Notes under the pieces: model-generated | Seen by the model: only the letters and a program-made list of their open reading frames with translations | Databases searched by the model: none | What the model was told of the DNA's origin: nothing | Assembly: GCF_022539665.2 (NCBI RefSeq) | Contig: NC_081338.1 | Coordinates: 1,488,001-1,552,000, forward strand | Direction: 5' to 3' | DNA: 64,000 nt | Origin: Daphnia carinata | Lineage: Eukaryota > Arthropoda > Branchiopoda > Diplostraca > Daphniidae | Shown: positions 52,235-63,746 of the stretch, piece by piece | How the letters are laid out: every line of letters begins with the position of its first letter | Numbering within the stretch: position 1 is the first letter of the stretch | Translations under genes and position numbers: made by a program

Positions 52235-52270
<36 letters not shown>
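52235..52270 (+). repeat. 36-bp poly(G) run
   Basis: Thirty-six consecutive G inside the decayed transposase-like gene. It could form a G-quadruplex, and its length may be mis-assembled. Confidence 0.9.
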
Positions 52271-52272
<2 letters not shown>

Positions 52273-52416
52273 CATTAGAAAACCCGCGCCTTGCAAACAT
52301 TCATCATCCTGTGGTCTGCTATAGTAAATATTTGAAAAACAGCGAATTCAAATTTATCATTGTTGACTTACAAAAAGAAATGGAAATTCTTGAATTTGGC
52401 GAATGGGTGCTATTGT

Positions 52417-53060
52417 AACGAATCGTCCAGCAAAGCCCCTTCTTACTTCCCTTTTCAAATAGACTAGAATCTTATACCTGTAGTTTTTTTTACTTAAAGC
52501 CTTTATTTAATAACCTAGTTTAAAAACTCCCTTAACAATATAATAAATAACGAAGACATGTCCCGGCACGTCGGCTAAAAATAGATTTCTTTCGGTTGGT
52601 CTGAGATTGCCCGAAATGGCCTAAAACCGCCCAACCGATTTTTAACTATCGTCCAAATTCGTTCGATACCGCCCGAATTTGCCGCCTATACTTCTCCATT
52701 GCACACAAAAATCGCCCGATACCGCCCGATATTGCCGCCTATCCTTTAGCACTGTGCCGTATGGCTCTCACAGTCGATGGCTAACATATAAAAAGCCATC
52801 GGCAACTCGCAGTAGCTAGTCGTCCCTTGAGAGAGCTATCTCGTGTGTACCTCAGCTTCCTTCCGAGCCGCTATCTCATTCTCACAAGCTGAAGCGTAAG
52901 TCCCCTTCTTAGTAATATTCGCTACTTGTCTTAGTTGTCCCTTAGTAGTGTAAGCCCAAGTAATAGTTACGCAATTGTAGACCTTGCCTTCCGACCTGTC
53001 CAACCAATTGAATACTGGTGGTATTTTAATACACGAATATCCTGAAAACACGTATTGTCT
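52417..53060 (+). repeat. LTR-like insertion (possible solo LTR)
   Basis: Starts TGTAACGAATCGTCC. It contains a TATAAAAAGCC box near 52789 and repeated CCGCCCGA/TTGCCGCCTAT words (52660-52745). It separates two parts of the decayed gene. No matching duplication or second LTR was found, so the ends are approximate. Confidence 0.4.
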
Positions 53061-54964
53061 TGTGCTTACCTATACGCGACATTGTGAGTAACAGCGCCGC
53101 GTTTAGCTTTATTTCTCCGTATTGGAGGCAACATGACAACGTCGTGTCCTCCTTTACACTATTATATGTGTGTGACATACCAGGATTTCGTATCCACGGT
53201 ACAATTTTTTCCGTTTGCGGATATACAAAGATATTCATGAATTGTTTGGATTTTCATCACCACCTGCTACAAAATTTTGCCGACTTTTCCTTTTGAGCAG
53301 AGATGAAATAAAAAATAACTCAAATGCTTGTGGTTTAGAAATGCGAACTAAAGATAATTATAACGTTGCTGCAAGAGAGGCAAAGTTGACAAGCAGTCAA
53401 TCAACTCCCCTTGCTGGAATTAAATTTAATTGCAACTTGAATAAAAGTCGTTTTTTATGTAACAAATAATTTAATTCTTGACTGTATGCATAATTTCTTG
53501 GAAGCAACGATCATTATTATTATGAATTTATTATTATGCTTGTGTTCGGGAATTTTCGAAAAATACGGAAAACTTTTTCGTAGCAGAGCAATTGCATAAT
53601 CGTTTAAAGCGCTTTAGTTATACCTATTACGATAAGAAGAACAAGCCTGCACCAAACTTCACAGATGTTTTTATTCAGATAAGTGAAAATTATAGTACAA
53701 AGCAGCACCCGTCGCAAAACTAGTGCTTGATCCGAATGCTTCCGTTGATCATCGGAGATTCAATTGAAGATGACTATCCTTAATTTGAGCTAATTTTAAT
53801 GTTAAACTGAATAATCGAAATTAGTTTTGCCTCAAGTATCGTATTGGAACATACTGTGATACTGGAGAACTTGATTAATCAAATTTTTGCCTGTTTGAAC
53901 AAACTACTCAACGACATTAACCCAAATATTAAATTTCATCATTTAGTTCATTACGCAGCCGTCATAAGAGAAAATGGTGCGATATTGGTGTATGCGTTTT
54001 GAAGCGTACCACAACATATGAAAACGAATTGCGCATTACATTTGCAATTTTATCAACATTTCAAAAAGCGTTGCCTACCATCTCAAGACCGTGTCTAGTG
54101 CTGCAGTGTTGAACACTAACATTTTTCATTCTGAGGACTTTGTTTTGGGTCCTTGCGATCAAAGTTGAGGACCAAAATTCGTTTTCGAAACTTAAATCAT
54201 GATGAGTTTCAATGCAATGCAATAATTTTAAAGTTCTCAAATGGATTCAATCTAAAGGGAGGGAGTATCGCACAGGATCCGCTATTTTGCTTCATCCTAG
54301 TTAAAAAACGGACAACGGATATACTGAATTTGGACTTGTCCATAAAATGACCTTCTTAGACAGCGTGTTATATTTTGCTGTAATACCATGCAAAACAGTC
54401 GTGTTTCAACGATCATTTCAATTCCTTTAGAGTTGAACAATTTTCACCCATTGAAGGACTTGCTTAGTAGAATTTGCAACACCGCCTGATTACGATAACT
54501 CGTAGCCGATAACTCCTATGCATGCTCTAAAATTTCAAACAAATCGATTCAACCATTTTTGTTTCACTGAGGCACTGGGTTTGAAATCTGCTAGTGTATT
54601 AAGTTCTATTTCTAGTTCAAATAAAATCAAGAACAAAGAATTTTGTTATTCGAACTTGTGACTGTACTAATTGGAACTAATACTGTGTTTTTTTTAAAGA
54701 TTTTTTAATGATTTTTTGATCAGGGGAAGTCATTGAGGGGAATTCCGTCTTTCACTGAATGAAAAACAATTTGATGGCTGAAGTTTGTCTCTCGGCCAAG
54801 AAATCTAATTTCAAAAACTTGTAAAAAATTTTATCCCTGAAAATGCTTCTGCTTCATCGACAATCATCTGTCCCCTACAGACGCAGCGATCGTTCAACGG
54901 AAAAACTGTGCCAAAATTACCCCCGTTAAACAAACGTGAAAATATCAACTAAATTTTCAAAAAC

Positions 54965-55220
54965 GAAACAATTGTATCCTTAACTACAACAACAAAACCC
55001 ATTGCCCCCCCCCACCGAAAAACCGATTATGACAACAACACACCGTCCTACCACGTCGAAAGCAACTACGAAACTTAAACCAACGACAACTAGCAAACCA
55101 ATGGCCACCATAACGACCAAAAGAGCAACAATAGCACAAAAACTTAAAAATCTACAACCACTACGACGAAACCAACTATAAAAAAAAACCGTACAAACAG
55201 TAAAGCCAACCTTACCTTCA
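54965..55220 (+). pseudogene. Thr-rich env-stalk fragment
   Basis: Frames rich in Thr, Lys and Pro (TTTTKPIAPP, then TTSKATTKLKPTTTSKPMAT after frame changes) resemble the mucin-like stalk at 34730-35280 but are not identical. Probably debris of a related env. Confidence 0.45.
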
Positions 55221-55224
55221 GTAG

Positions 55225-55580
55225 TGTTATGGATATTGCCGGCGTCGGACCCAGGTCGTGAGCAGCTGGTAGGATGGGGCAGATAATTCAGCAGATGGAA
55301 AGGAATAATAATCCAACAGATAGCCGAGACAAGTATATTTTACACGATACACTTAATACAGTACACTTCACTTTAAGGGTTACGCGAAGGGAAGCCAGCA
55401 AGATGCAGAGCTCCTTCTTAGGACCACTTAGTAGACGGCGAGGTAACTGACTGCCCTAAACCATTGACAGCAGACGACCCCGTCGCATACCCTCCGGTCT
55501 GCCATCTATCAAGGGGAGATATAATCGGGACACGAGATGGGGATACATGACAATAGTTATGGGTTATGACACTTGTAACA
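55225..55580 (-). repeat. Putative 3' LTR of minus-strand Gypsy
   Basis: Read on the minus strand it begins TGTTACAAGTGTCATAACCC and ends CCATAACA (356 bp), preceded by the purine-rich GTCAGGAAGGGCCGAA. The partner LTR is not in the window. Confidence 0.6.
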
Positions 55581-55701
55581 TTCGGCCCTTCCTGACTCGA
55601 AGTTCCATACGAATAACACAAATAAAACACAGGGGTTTTCTGGAACTTCGAAATTGCCTCCAAGGAAAAGAAGATAACCGAGGAATGAAAACAAAAACAA
55701 C

Positions 55702-55732
<31 letters not shown>

Positions 55733-56083
55733 AAAACACTCCCAACTACTGACCCAAAAAAAAAAAATACGAGAGAATGGGAAAAAAAAAAAAATTCCTC
55801 CCTGAGGCTCACGGCTCTTCACACCCACCCAAATGACGGCGATTTATCAAAGCAAAAAAAAACAATTAACAAATAACACTCGCAGCAAAAGAAGAATGAG
55901 AAGAAGAAAGAGAAAACAGACGACGATTTATCAAAACAAAAAAAAAACAAATTATCAAATGACATCACCACCCCCCCCCCCAAAAACAAAAACAAAAAAA
56001 AAATAATACCATGACAATCCCAACAATTCCCCCCACACAAAAAAAAAAAAAACCCACGATAGCGAAAGAAGAGCGTGTATGTT

Positions 56084-58918
56084 TTATGTGTTGTAGTCGT
56101 TCATCCATGCAGGTCTTCTTGTCCGTCTCCCAGCTCTTGTAGTTGTTGTTGGCATGTCTCCTTGTGGAGGCTCTTCCGACTCGGACGAAGATGAGTCGCT
56201 CGAAGAAGACGAAGATGAAGATGAAGATGAAGACTCGTCGACTGCCACATCTTCCGAAGCGTCCCACTCCACATCCGACCGACCATTGAAGCGACGAATC
56301 TGGCAGACGTGGACGTTAAAACGCCTATACGTTGATTTCTTCCGTTGCGCGGGCAGGTCTTCGACTAGGTAGGTTGTTTGCGACAGCTTTCGTACTACCT
56401 GGAATGGCCCCATAAATTTAGGAAGAAACTTCTTGGTGGAATTTTTCTTTCTTGGCTTCCGTCTAACTAGAACAAGGTCACCCTGGAGAAACTCGGGTTC
56501 CGGCTTCCGAACTCGATCCGTTCTTTCCTTACTTTTTCTTTGTTTTTCCACGATGCGCAAACGAGCTGACGACCTCCATTCCGAAACGCGTGACAAAAAA
56601 GTGGCATGTGGTTCGTCTTCGTTCTTTGGCCATGGAAAAAGATTTTCTATGGCTAGGACTGGTGGACGACCATTCACTAGTTCAAACGGCGTTACCTCGG
56701 TTGTGGCTTGTCGGGCAGTATTGATAGCATACGTTGCGGCTGCTAAATGTAAGTCCCAATCCGTATGCTCGGGGTTGACAAAGGCGAACAATGCAAGTGT
56801 TAGCGTACGATTAACTCTTTCCACTAATCCATTAGTCTCCGGATGCTCTGCAGTGGCCAAAATGTGTTTAATATGCCAGCGCGTCACCCATTCGGCGAAC
56901 ATCTGGGACGTGAAGGCTGATCCCTGGTCGCTAACGATACGTTGCGGTGTACCATGGCGAAAAATAATGTTCGTCTCGAGGAACGACGTAACAAATTTTG
57001 TTGAAGTGTCAGGTACAGCAGCCACCTCGACCCACTTCGACAAATAGTCTATTGAGACGATTATGTGACGATGTCCAGAAGCAGTGACTTTAAACGGGCC
57101 CAAGTGATCGATTCCGATCAGCTGGAACGGAGAAGTTGGTGGTTCGATGGGCTGTAGTCGACCAACCACCTGACCAATGGCGTGTTTGTGTGTTTGGCAA
57201 AAAGAACAAGATTGTACAAAAATTTTTACGCTCCTACCCAGCCGTGGCCACCAAAATCGACCTTTAATTTTAGAAAGAGTTCTGTCCACACCCTGATGGC
57301 CAGAAGAAGGAGAATCATGACACGCTTCCAAGATTTTTCTACGAAGGATAGAGGGAATAACGAGTAGCAACTTCCTGCCAGAATGTTTGTTTTTTTTATA
57401 CAGAATTTTACTACGGATGACAAAATCTTGGGAAATTTTACAGGGCGTAAGGGTGTCTAATGCAACAAATATTTTCCGTAGCTGGCCGTCTTGTTGTTGC
57501 AAGAGGGCGAGCTCTTTTGAGGCATAACCCACTTCGGGTTCTTTTACAATGACTGCTAGACAATCATCTGGCCGGGAAACAATGCCGTCGGCAGGGTTCC
57601 TGGACAGTGTGTCCGCAACAACATTATCCGTACCTTTCACGTGCTCAATCGTGAAGGTAAACTCCTGTAACTCAAGCACCCATCTAGCAAACTTCCCCTT
57701 TAAATCCCTTTTCCCCATCATCCACTTGACGGCTGAACTGTCCGTCTTTACAAAAAAATGTCTCCCATAAATATACGAGCGCAATTTTTTGAGTGCCCAC
57801 ACCACCGCCAAACATTCCAGTTCATTGGCGTGATATCTAGTTTCGGTGTCCGACAGCCTTCTGCTGATGAAAGTCACAGGTCGATGTCCTTCACCAGCAT
57901 CTTGCGTCAACACTGCTTCTAGACCAGTTTGACTTGCGTCAGTCTGAATAGTAACTTCTAGAGCGTCATCGAAATGAGCCAGAACAGGAGCAGTCGTAAG
58001 ACGCGCTACAATACTGCTCTTTGCGTCTTCGTGACGTTCCGTCCACCGCCAAACAGCATTCTTTTTGAGGAGAGCGTGCAAAGGGTGAGCCAATGACGCA
58101 AAATCAGGGACAAAACGTCGATAGTACGACGCAAGTCCAAGAAAACCTCGTAGTGATTTCAAATTTGTAACAGGCATGGAAGTCAAGGCGCGCACTTTCT
58201 CGCCTTCCGGGTGAATACCTTCCGCATCAATTACGTGTCCCAGATGGGATACCTTGGTGGCGCCGAAAACGCATTTGTCAATGTTCAGTGTCAAATTCGC
58301 TCGCTCTAGAGCTGTTAACACCAACTCTAGGCGTGCCAAATGCTCGTCAAAAGATCGGCCAAAAACCAATATATAATCTAAATAAATTAGGCACATATGC
58401 CACTTCAACCCAGCCAAAACTCTATCCATTAAACGTTGAAACGTCGCCGGAGCATTGCTCAACCCGAACGGCAAACGTTTAAACTGATAAAGACCGTCTG
58501 GAGTGACAAACGCTGTCTTCTCCCTATCTTCCAACGCTACAGGCACCTGCCAATATCCACTGGCCAAATCCAAGCAAGAAAAAAATTGTGCACCTGCTAG
58601 CCTGTCCAAAACATCGTCGATGCGAGGTAACGGATAAACATCACGTTTCGTCACCGCATTTAGACGTCTAAAATCAATACAAAAACGATAGTCACCAGAT
58701 TTTGCTTTACGAACTAAAACGACGGGCGAACTCCACGGACTAAAAGATTCTTCGACAACACCGTCTTCTAACATTTCCTCAACCTTTTCCGCAATAATCT
58801 GACGTTCGAACGCTGATACCCTATATGGTGCAGACTTCACCGGACAAGCATTCCCCGTGTCAATATGATGTTCAACTTCAGTGGTTTGCCCAATTTCCTT
58901 TTTGACTTCGGAAAGCAT
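56084..58918 (-). pseudogene. Gypsy RT-RNase H-integrase polyprotein
   Basis: A 944-residue uninterrupted frame. RT: VYPLPRIDDVLDRLAGAQFF and LPFGLSNAPATFQRLMDRVL. The catalytic motif reads YLDYILVF instead of YLDDILVF. RNase H: IQTDASQTGLEAVL, YHANELECLAVVWALKK. Integrase: H2C2-type zinc region (CHDSPSSGHQG, CSFCQTHK) and core FQLIGIDHLGPF, SDQGSAFTSQMF, HPETNGLVERVNRTL. C-terminal GPF module: FLPKFMGPFQVVRKL. The tail is Ser/Glu-rich and ends ARRTRR-like basic. One frameshift separates it from the upstream frame (58837-59736) at a TTT run near 58915. No chromodomain was recognised. It is otherwise well preserved, suggesting recent activity. Confidence 0.92.
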
Positions 58919-59736
58919 TTTCGTCGACGTTCAAGCATACCCATAAGTTTTTCACGTTGACCAGAGTCTAGTCCCTCCCCAATATTAACCTGAGTGAAGG
59001 ATTTGGCTTCATCACTTACTGGAAGAACGGTGGCACAAATTTCAGACTCCCCGTCTGTCAAAGTAGACAACACGGCGTCATCGTTCAGTTCAACAGTACA
59101 AAAGAAATGCCGTCGTCTCAGTCTCAACTCCGCAGGGGAATAATTCACAAGGGGTATCTCCGTTAGTCCTCTATTTACCGTCACGACACTGGCTGGTATC
59201 ACCCACTCCTTTCCCGGCTTCGAACAACAATTAAACTTAACGAAAGCCGTACCAGAGACATCTGTCGACAGTCTTCCCTTCACAAAGACTAGCGAGTTTG
59301 GGGGAACCACCTGGTGTCCATCTGCCTTAACTGGGATCCATCCACGTCGTTTCGAAGGCGATTCCTCCGCAAAAGACTCGATCAGACCGTCGCTTACGTC
59401 AAAATCTTCTTCATTACTCCCTTCTTCCTCCGAAAATGTTTCCTCCCTGCTGCTTTCCTCGTTAATTATATGCACTTCTTCCGACCATCGCACCTTCTTT
59501 TTCTCCTTCGTCAAAACTTCCTCTATCTTACTTCCTTCGTCCTTTTCGACTTCCCTGTACCCCTGATTTAAATTTCCCTCAATTAATGCTATATCCTCCT
59601 TTTTTACCTCCTTTTCTGCTACGTTACTTTTCTCCCTTACTAAATCTAAATCCCTATTTTCCTCCCCCCTTACACCTTTCCCCGTTATGTTACTCTCCCC
59701 CCTTACTAAATCAAAATCCTTATTTCCCTGCGTCAC
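58837..59736 (-). pseudogene. Gypsy pol N-terminal part with acidic tandem repeats and pre-RT region
   Basis: The first 75 residues are Glu/Lys-rich and contain two imperfect repeats of about 22 residues (KDFDLVRGESNITGKGVRGE and RDLDLVREKSNVAEKEVKKE). A beta-rich region typical of the segment between protease and RT follows (VFVKGRLSTDVSGTAFVKFN, VNRGLTEIPLVNYSPAELRL). It ends at the frameshift into the RT frame. The protease active site is not visible and should lie upstream, in or beyond the gap. Confidence 0.75.
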
Positions 59737-59769
59737 TACACCCTTATTTTCCTTCTCAACTAACCCTTC

Positions 59770-59869
59770 NNNNNNNNNNNNNNNNNNNNNNNNNNNNNNN
59801 NNNNNNNNNNNNNNNNNNNNNNNNNNNNNNNNNNNNNNNNNNNNNNNNNNNNNNNNNNNNNNNNNNNNN
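59770..59869. other. Assembly gap of 100 N
   Basis: Exactly 100 N, a conventional placeholder for a gap of unknown size. It lies beside the tandem-repeat part of the Gypsy ORF. Confidence 0.98.
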
Positions 59870-60075
59870 GTAGCGTAAGCGCAAAGCTTCTTTAAATTTC
59901 AGTGTAGTTTGCGATGTATAATTTGGTAACCAATTGCTCCTTGAAAATGTGCATAAGCGGAAAACAAGACATAAACACATCAATCATTTATCAATGCTAT
60001 TCCTATCAACATTATATATCAAACGATAAAAATAATGAACTAGTCTTCATGTTACCATATCTTCGTTCCCAGAAC

Positions 60076-61213
60076 CAGTGATCGGTCGAATCAATTTGAA
60101 ATCGGATTGGAATGAAACCCGAATAGAATAACGCTTTCATTTGATTCGAAGAATCAAAAATCAGAATAGATCAAGATTTTTTGGTTTAAATCCCAATCAA
60201 AAATCAGAATCAAAGGTATAAACAGTTAAAGTTAATGTCTGCGTAAGACTGCATTTAGTAAGAGTAGTTATATATAACGAAATTGAAATGAAAGCTAAAT
60301 TTGTTGCTAGCCTTAGCTTTTAGCAAAGTGTAAAGTTTGCTAAAATTTGTGAATAAATAAGTCAGTGACTGGAATCGAATCCGGGACTGCCGCATCACAG
60401 CCTGATGTTCATCCACAGAACCATTCCGTTATGAGCAGGTTGTAAAACGGTCAAAACTATAAAGTTTTCAACATAGCCAACTATAACGGCCTATCAGCGC
60501 GCAACACCTCCAACGCTTAAAACTAAAATTGCCAGAGGAGTATTATACCCCAAATCAAATTCCACTTGCCGCAGCTTCTTTCCACCCATTCCGATTTCCT
60601 TGGATTCTGCCACTGAATGGCAAAGGAGGCAATATACTACCAGCTAGATACCAGGCTTTATATCAACAGAACGGGCTAGTGGACAAAACTGCGGATTGCT
60701 GAGCGAGAGACCCGAGTTCGAAATTAGCCTCAGTCATTTCCAAGTTCCACTTTCCACTGTTTTTTTCATACATTTCAATTCTGCATAAGTTACCAAAATA
60801 TTTGAAAGTGGAACTCGGTTTGGGGTATTATATTATATACGCCCCTCTGGCAATACAGTTTTAGGCCCTGGAGGTATTGCGCGCTCATGGGCCGTTATTA
60901 TAGTAGGCCATGGTTTCAGATTACAAATGCAGCGCGTCTGGAAATTCTAATTCGTCTGCTATTTAACGGAGTAAACAAACAGCTTTGTGACGTAGCCCAC
61001 AATATTATTAAACGTTTCCGTGTTGGAAGAAAGAGCTAATAAAAATAATTTACTTGTATAAGTTTTGTTTAAAAAACCTACAATCAGAATTTAAAAATCA
61101 AACCAAATTCTGGGGAAAAAAATCGCAAGAATCAAGCAAAATTGATTGGAATCGCTGATTCGAATCAAAAAAGTAGATACGAATCAAAATTGATTCAGGG
61201 GGATCATTTCTCA
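60076..61213. mobile_element. Possible element with diverged GAATCAATTTT-type inverted ends
   Basis: The left end (about 60076) has CAGTGATCGGTCGAATCAATTTG. The right end, read in complement from 61213, has ATGATCCCCCTGAATCAATTTTG. Both sides are full of GATTCGAATC/AATCAGAATC words. It encloses the inverted repeat at 60481-60903. No target duplication was found. Confidence 0.4.
60481..60903. mobile_element. MITE-like inverted repeat
   Basis: The left arm CTATAACGGCCTATCAGCGC continues about 75 bp to ACCCCAAATC. The complement of the right arm runs CTATAATAACGGCCCATGAGCGC to ATACCCCAAA. Arm identity is roughly 80%. No coding. Confidence 0.65.
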
Positions 61214-62280
61214 GCACCCACTAAATGCCCCGCGGAAATCATTCAATTTTCGTCCTTACCATGAAGCTCTTTCCTTGTCCGCGAGGGGCACTGCAATCAG
61301 AATAGGGATTCAGCTTTTTCTGCGTCAAGAGGATAGAGCTAAAAGCATAGCCAAGCAAGACCACGAACCAGTGTTCTTTATCACAAAAGGTTATCGATGT
61401 TCTTCGCCAAATGATATGATATTTTTGGAAATTTACCTAAAGGCTTGGATTTAAATTCAAACATTAACACGATATGTTGTCAGTTTTACGCCCTACCCGA
61501 TGGAACATGCTACGCACAATGATTTGGATTCGGCAATAATAGGGGTATAGGATTCCGCAAATAAAAAGAGTAAAAGCAACGTTGTGTGCTTAATAAACGA
61601 TCAAATCGAAACAAATTGTGCGGAACCCTTATAAAACATAAGCATGCGACATCGTACAGCTTAGGAACTTTGAACGAGGATTCCGTTGAAGAGTATATAG
61701 GCTACTAGGTAGCAAGCTGTATTGACACCTTCCATAAACCAATCTTGGGTTTAATCCCCGGATCGTTCAACTAAAATGGCGAAGTTTTCCTTGGCAATCA
61801 TGGCAATATGGTTGGTCGGAATGCAGTCCAGGAAAAATCTGTATAGTCGAGAATTTTCTAATTTTATGAAGGCAACGACGACCCATAGGTTGCAACAGTA
61901 CTCATTTTCATGGTTGGTTATTCATGAATTTTTTCAATATAATTCGTCGTACAGATAATACTAAAAAGAAAGGCGTAATGCAAATCGGCTTTAGAGATGG
62001 ATGATATTTCGACAACAGATTCAGAAAGGAATAAAAGAAGTCTTGCCAGGAAAGGGAAACAAACATTCGACAACAGGACGAGTTCCCACCACCTCATCTA
62101 CCTTCTTTGCCTCTTCCTTCTCGTATAGGTTATTACTAAGTTTCATTCACATAATATACAAAACAAAACAATCCTTTCTATCAGTTTTCCCAGTTCCGCT
62201 TAGAGTTTTAGACTTCATCTTATTTATGGAATCGGGGTAATATGGTATATATAGAAACAGAAAAATCTGGTCATTAATAT
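61214..62280. other. Unassigned region
   Basis: No supported gene. A 60-codon frame at 61776-61958 begins with a signal-like peptide but has no further support. Confidence 0.35.
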
Positions 62281-63032
62281 TGTCACACTGGACTTTACTT
62301 CGTTAATGAATTGTATTGAATTTAAAAGGGAAAATACAATTCATAGCAAACATAAAGAATAACCACTTTTCTTAACTTCGAACGTGAAGAGAGCTGTAGG
62401 AGAACTTGAAGGGAACTTAAGAACTTCAGAACTAACTTATGGTAAAAAATGTATGGGCTTTTATACCCTCGTGAAGGATATACGCCCCATCTTTAGGGTT
62501 TCGTGAATTCTAGGGATAACCATCACTTACTGGTTATCGGCGTGTTGCAACACCTTCTTTTCAAGGGAAGCTGCGTTTCAAGTAATTCAAACGTTGGTTG
62601 TCACGTCTTTTCAGAAATGACAATCACGTCACTATTCTTTCTCCTCGCGACAGGTCCCCCTTCTTCACGACAGGCGACCCGACTGTACTACTAATTATTA
62701 CAAGGAAATCAAGGGCATAACAAACTTTGGGGAAAAAACCCGTGATTTTCCAAAATTCATCAAAAGCTATAGTAATGAGAAAGCATACGAAAGAGCGAGG
62801 TCGCTTTATTAAGGTAAAGGAAGGACTATAGTAAAAGTCAAGCATACGATAAAGCGCGGTCGCTTTAAAGAGGTAAATGGGCAACTACAGTAGGAATCCA
62901 AAACACGACAAAGCGTGGTCGCTTTAGAGAGGTCAATGTGCTCTTATCAGAAAGGCTAGCGCTAAGGAAGGGATACAAGAATAAGAAAGACGGCTATAAT
63001 TAGCAATTCACTTATAGGTGTGAAAAAAGACA
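62281..63032 (-). repeat. Putative 3' LTR of right-edge element
   Basis: On the minus strand it runs TGTC...GACA (63032 to 62281). It contains three tandem units of 59-60 bp (about 62781-62940), then a TATAAAA box (62465-62459), in the order expected for U3 then core promoter. It lies just downstream of the minus-strand ORFs at 63061-64000. The partner LTR is outside the window and no clear polypurine tract was found. Confidence 0.4.
62781..62940. repeat. 59-60 bp tandem repeat with AAAGCG..GGTCGCTTT palindrome
   Basis: Units start at 62781, 62840 and 62900. Each has AAAGCGNGGTCGCTTT or a close variant followed by an AGGTAAA-like motif. Possible enhancer units. Confidence 0.8.
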
Positions 63033-63060
63033 AACTACAACGTTATGATGTGTAAGAAAT

Positions 63061-63267
63061 TCAACTGCTGCCTTCCGTCTTTAGTTCGTTTCTTGCTTCT
63101 GGCAAAAAATGTTCACGTTTGATTTTATTCTTCAAAATTTTCGCGTTTTTGAATGCGCTCTTGTGTTTTTCGTTGACCGAAACTTTTCCAGTAATTGGAG
63201 CCGTTTTGGTCGTTTTTCCCCGTATGACCGTCCGGAGTTTTTGGACATCTTCACAAAAGTGTACCAA
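63061..63267 (-). CDS. Accessory ORF of right-edge element
   Basis: 68 codons from ATG 63267; the frame is open for several codons further upstream. It is basic and helical: KLRTVIRGKTTKTAPITGK, then NEKHKSAFKNAKILKNKIKR. In position relative to the GYARYRD ORF on the other strand it matches 46475-46797. The sequence similarity is weak but visible around API and EK. Confidence 0.4.
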   Translation of the reverse strand: MVHFCEDVQKLRTVIRGKTTKTAPITGKVSVNEKHKSAFKNAKILKNKIKREHFLPEARNELKTEGSS

Positions 63268-63552
63268 GACAATGTTCTTCTGGATTATTCATTATCCTTC
63301 TCTGCAACATGGGTCCATGACTATTACTACAGGTAGTACTCTCTTCCTAATTTTTTCTATTTCGTTTCACACTAATGTTTCTCTCTTCTTTTTAGCACGT
63401 ATCCTGGTTATGCCAGGTACAGAGATCATTTTTCCCACTTTTATGCGCGTCTGCTTTGGTGGTTTGAGTCCGGTGAGGACATTTACCATCCAACTCCTCA
63501 CCGCTCTGACTTCTACAGGAAGTCACTCAAGCCGAGATGCAAGCCAGGGTAG
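63109..63552 (+). CDS. GYARYRD-family ORF, second copy (antisense to its element)
   Basis: Exon 1 (63109-63332) encodes RFGRFSPYDRPEFLDIF and ends HDYYY. The intron at 63333-63395 (63 bp, GTAGTA...TTTTTAG) has the same position and phase as at 46346-46455. Exon 2 (63396-63552) encodes YPGYARYRD, ARLLWWFESGEDIYHPTP and a short tail to TAG. A second frame from about 63515 continues as EMQARVDARLVWLEVLNAE to TGA at 63642-63644 and looks more like the end seen in the other copy, so a frameshift is likely. It is divergent and overlapping with 63061-63267. Function unknown. Confidence 0.6.
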
Positions 63553-63746
63553 ATGCTCGGCTTGTTTGGCTTGAAGTTTTGAACGCTGAAGCTGAAGATC
63601 ACGACGCTGAAGGCCACGATTTTTTAGATTATACCTTTTATTGAGAAGAATAATTGTACACTTTTTGTTTTTTAACAATAAACTTTTTTCACTCCTTTCA
63701 CACAGCAGTTGTTTTTCTTACACTTTATCACTAATGATTTTCTTTT

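Larger units (their letters stand above)
51126..54500 (+). pseudogene. Decayed transposase-like gene with N-terminal C2H2 finger
   Basis: The start MASNYATCAPCPVDVSELN (51126) is followed by a C2H2-like segment (ICAQNGCLKTFNSFSNLRNH, about 51470). After stops come segments like SEDGFIKSHRGSKNLKNSSF and ETEVTNQLG (about 52100-52234), a poly-G run, then KEMEILEFGEW (about 52400). Beyond LTR-like DNA (52417-53060), GFRIHGTIFSVCGYTK and FCRLFLLSRDEI follow, then MHNFLEA (about 53485) and KFHHLVHYAAVIRENG (about 53930). From memory, this order matches a large multi-copy animal family of uncharacterised proteins with a C2H2 start and a transposase-like body. Numerous stops are present. Confidence 0.5.
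55225..59769 (-). mobile_element. Ty3/Gypsy element, 3' part, cut by an assembly gap
   Basis: On the minus strand, pol (59736-56084) is followed by about 500 bp of low-complexity sequence and a putative 3' LTR (55580-55225). The 5' half (gag, 5' LTR) should lie beyond the N block at 59770, but sequence after the gap is not recognisably part of it. Confidence 0.8.

Noticed and set aside
52233-52418. Frame beginning with a poly-Gly stretch
   Set aside because: The Gly run is the translated poly(G) tract; only the part after it belongs to the decayed transposase-like gene.
60360-60440. tRNA-like B box (GGATTCGATTCC, minus strand) suggesting a SINE
   Set aside because: The A box is poor and no SINE tail or duplication was found.
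61776-61958. 60-codon frame with a signal-like start
   Set aside because: No homologue seen in the window, no splice or promoter support.
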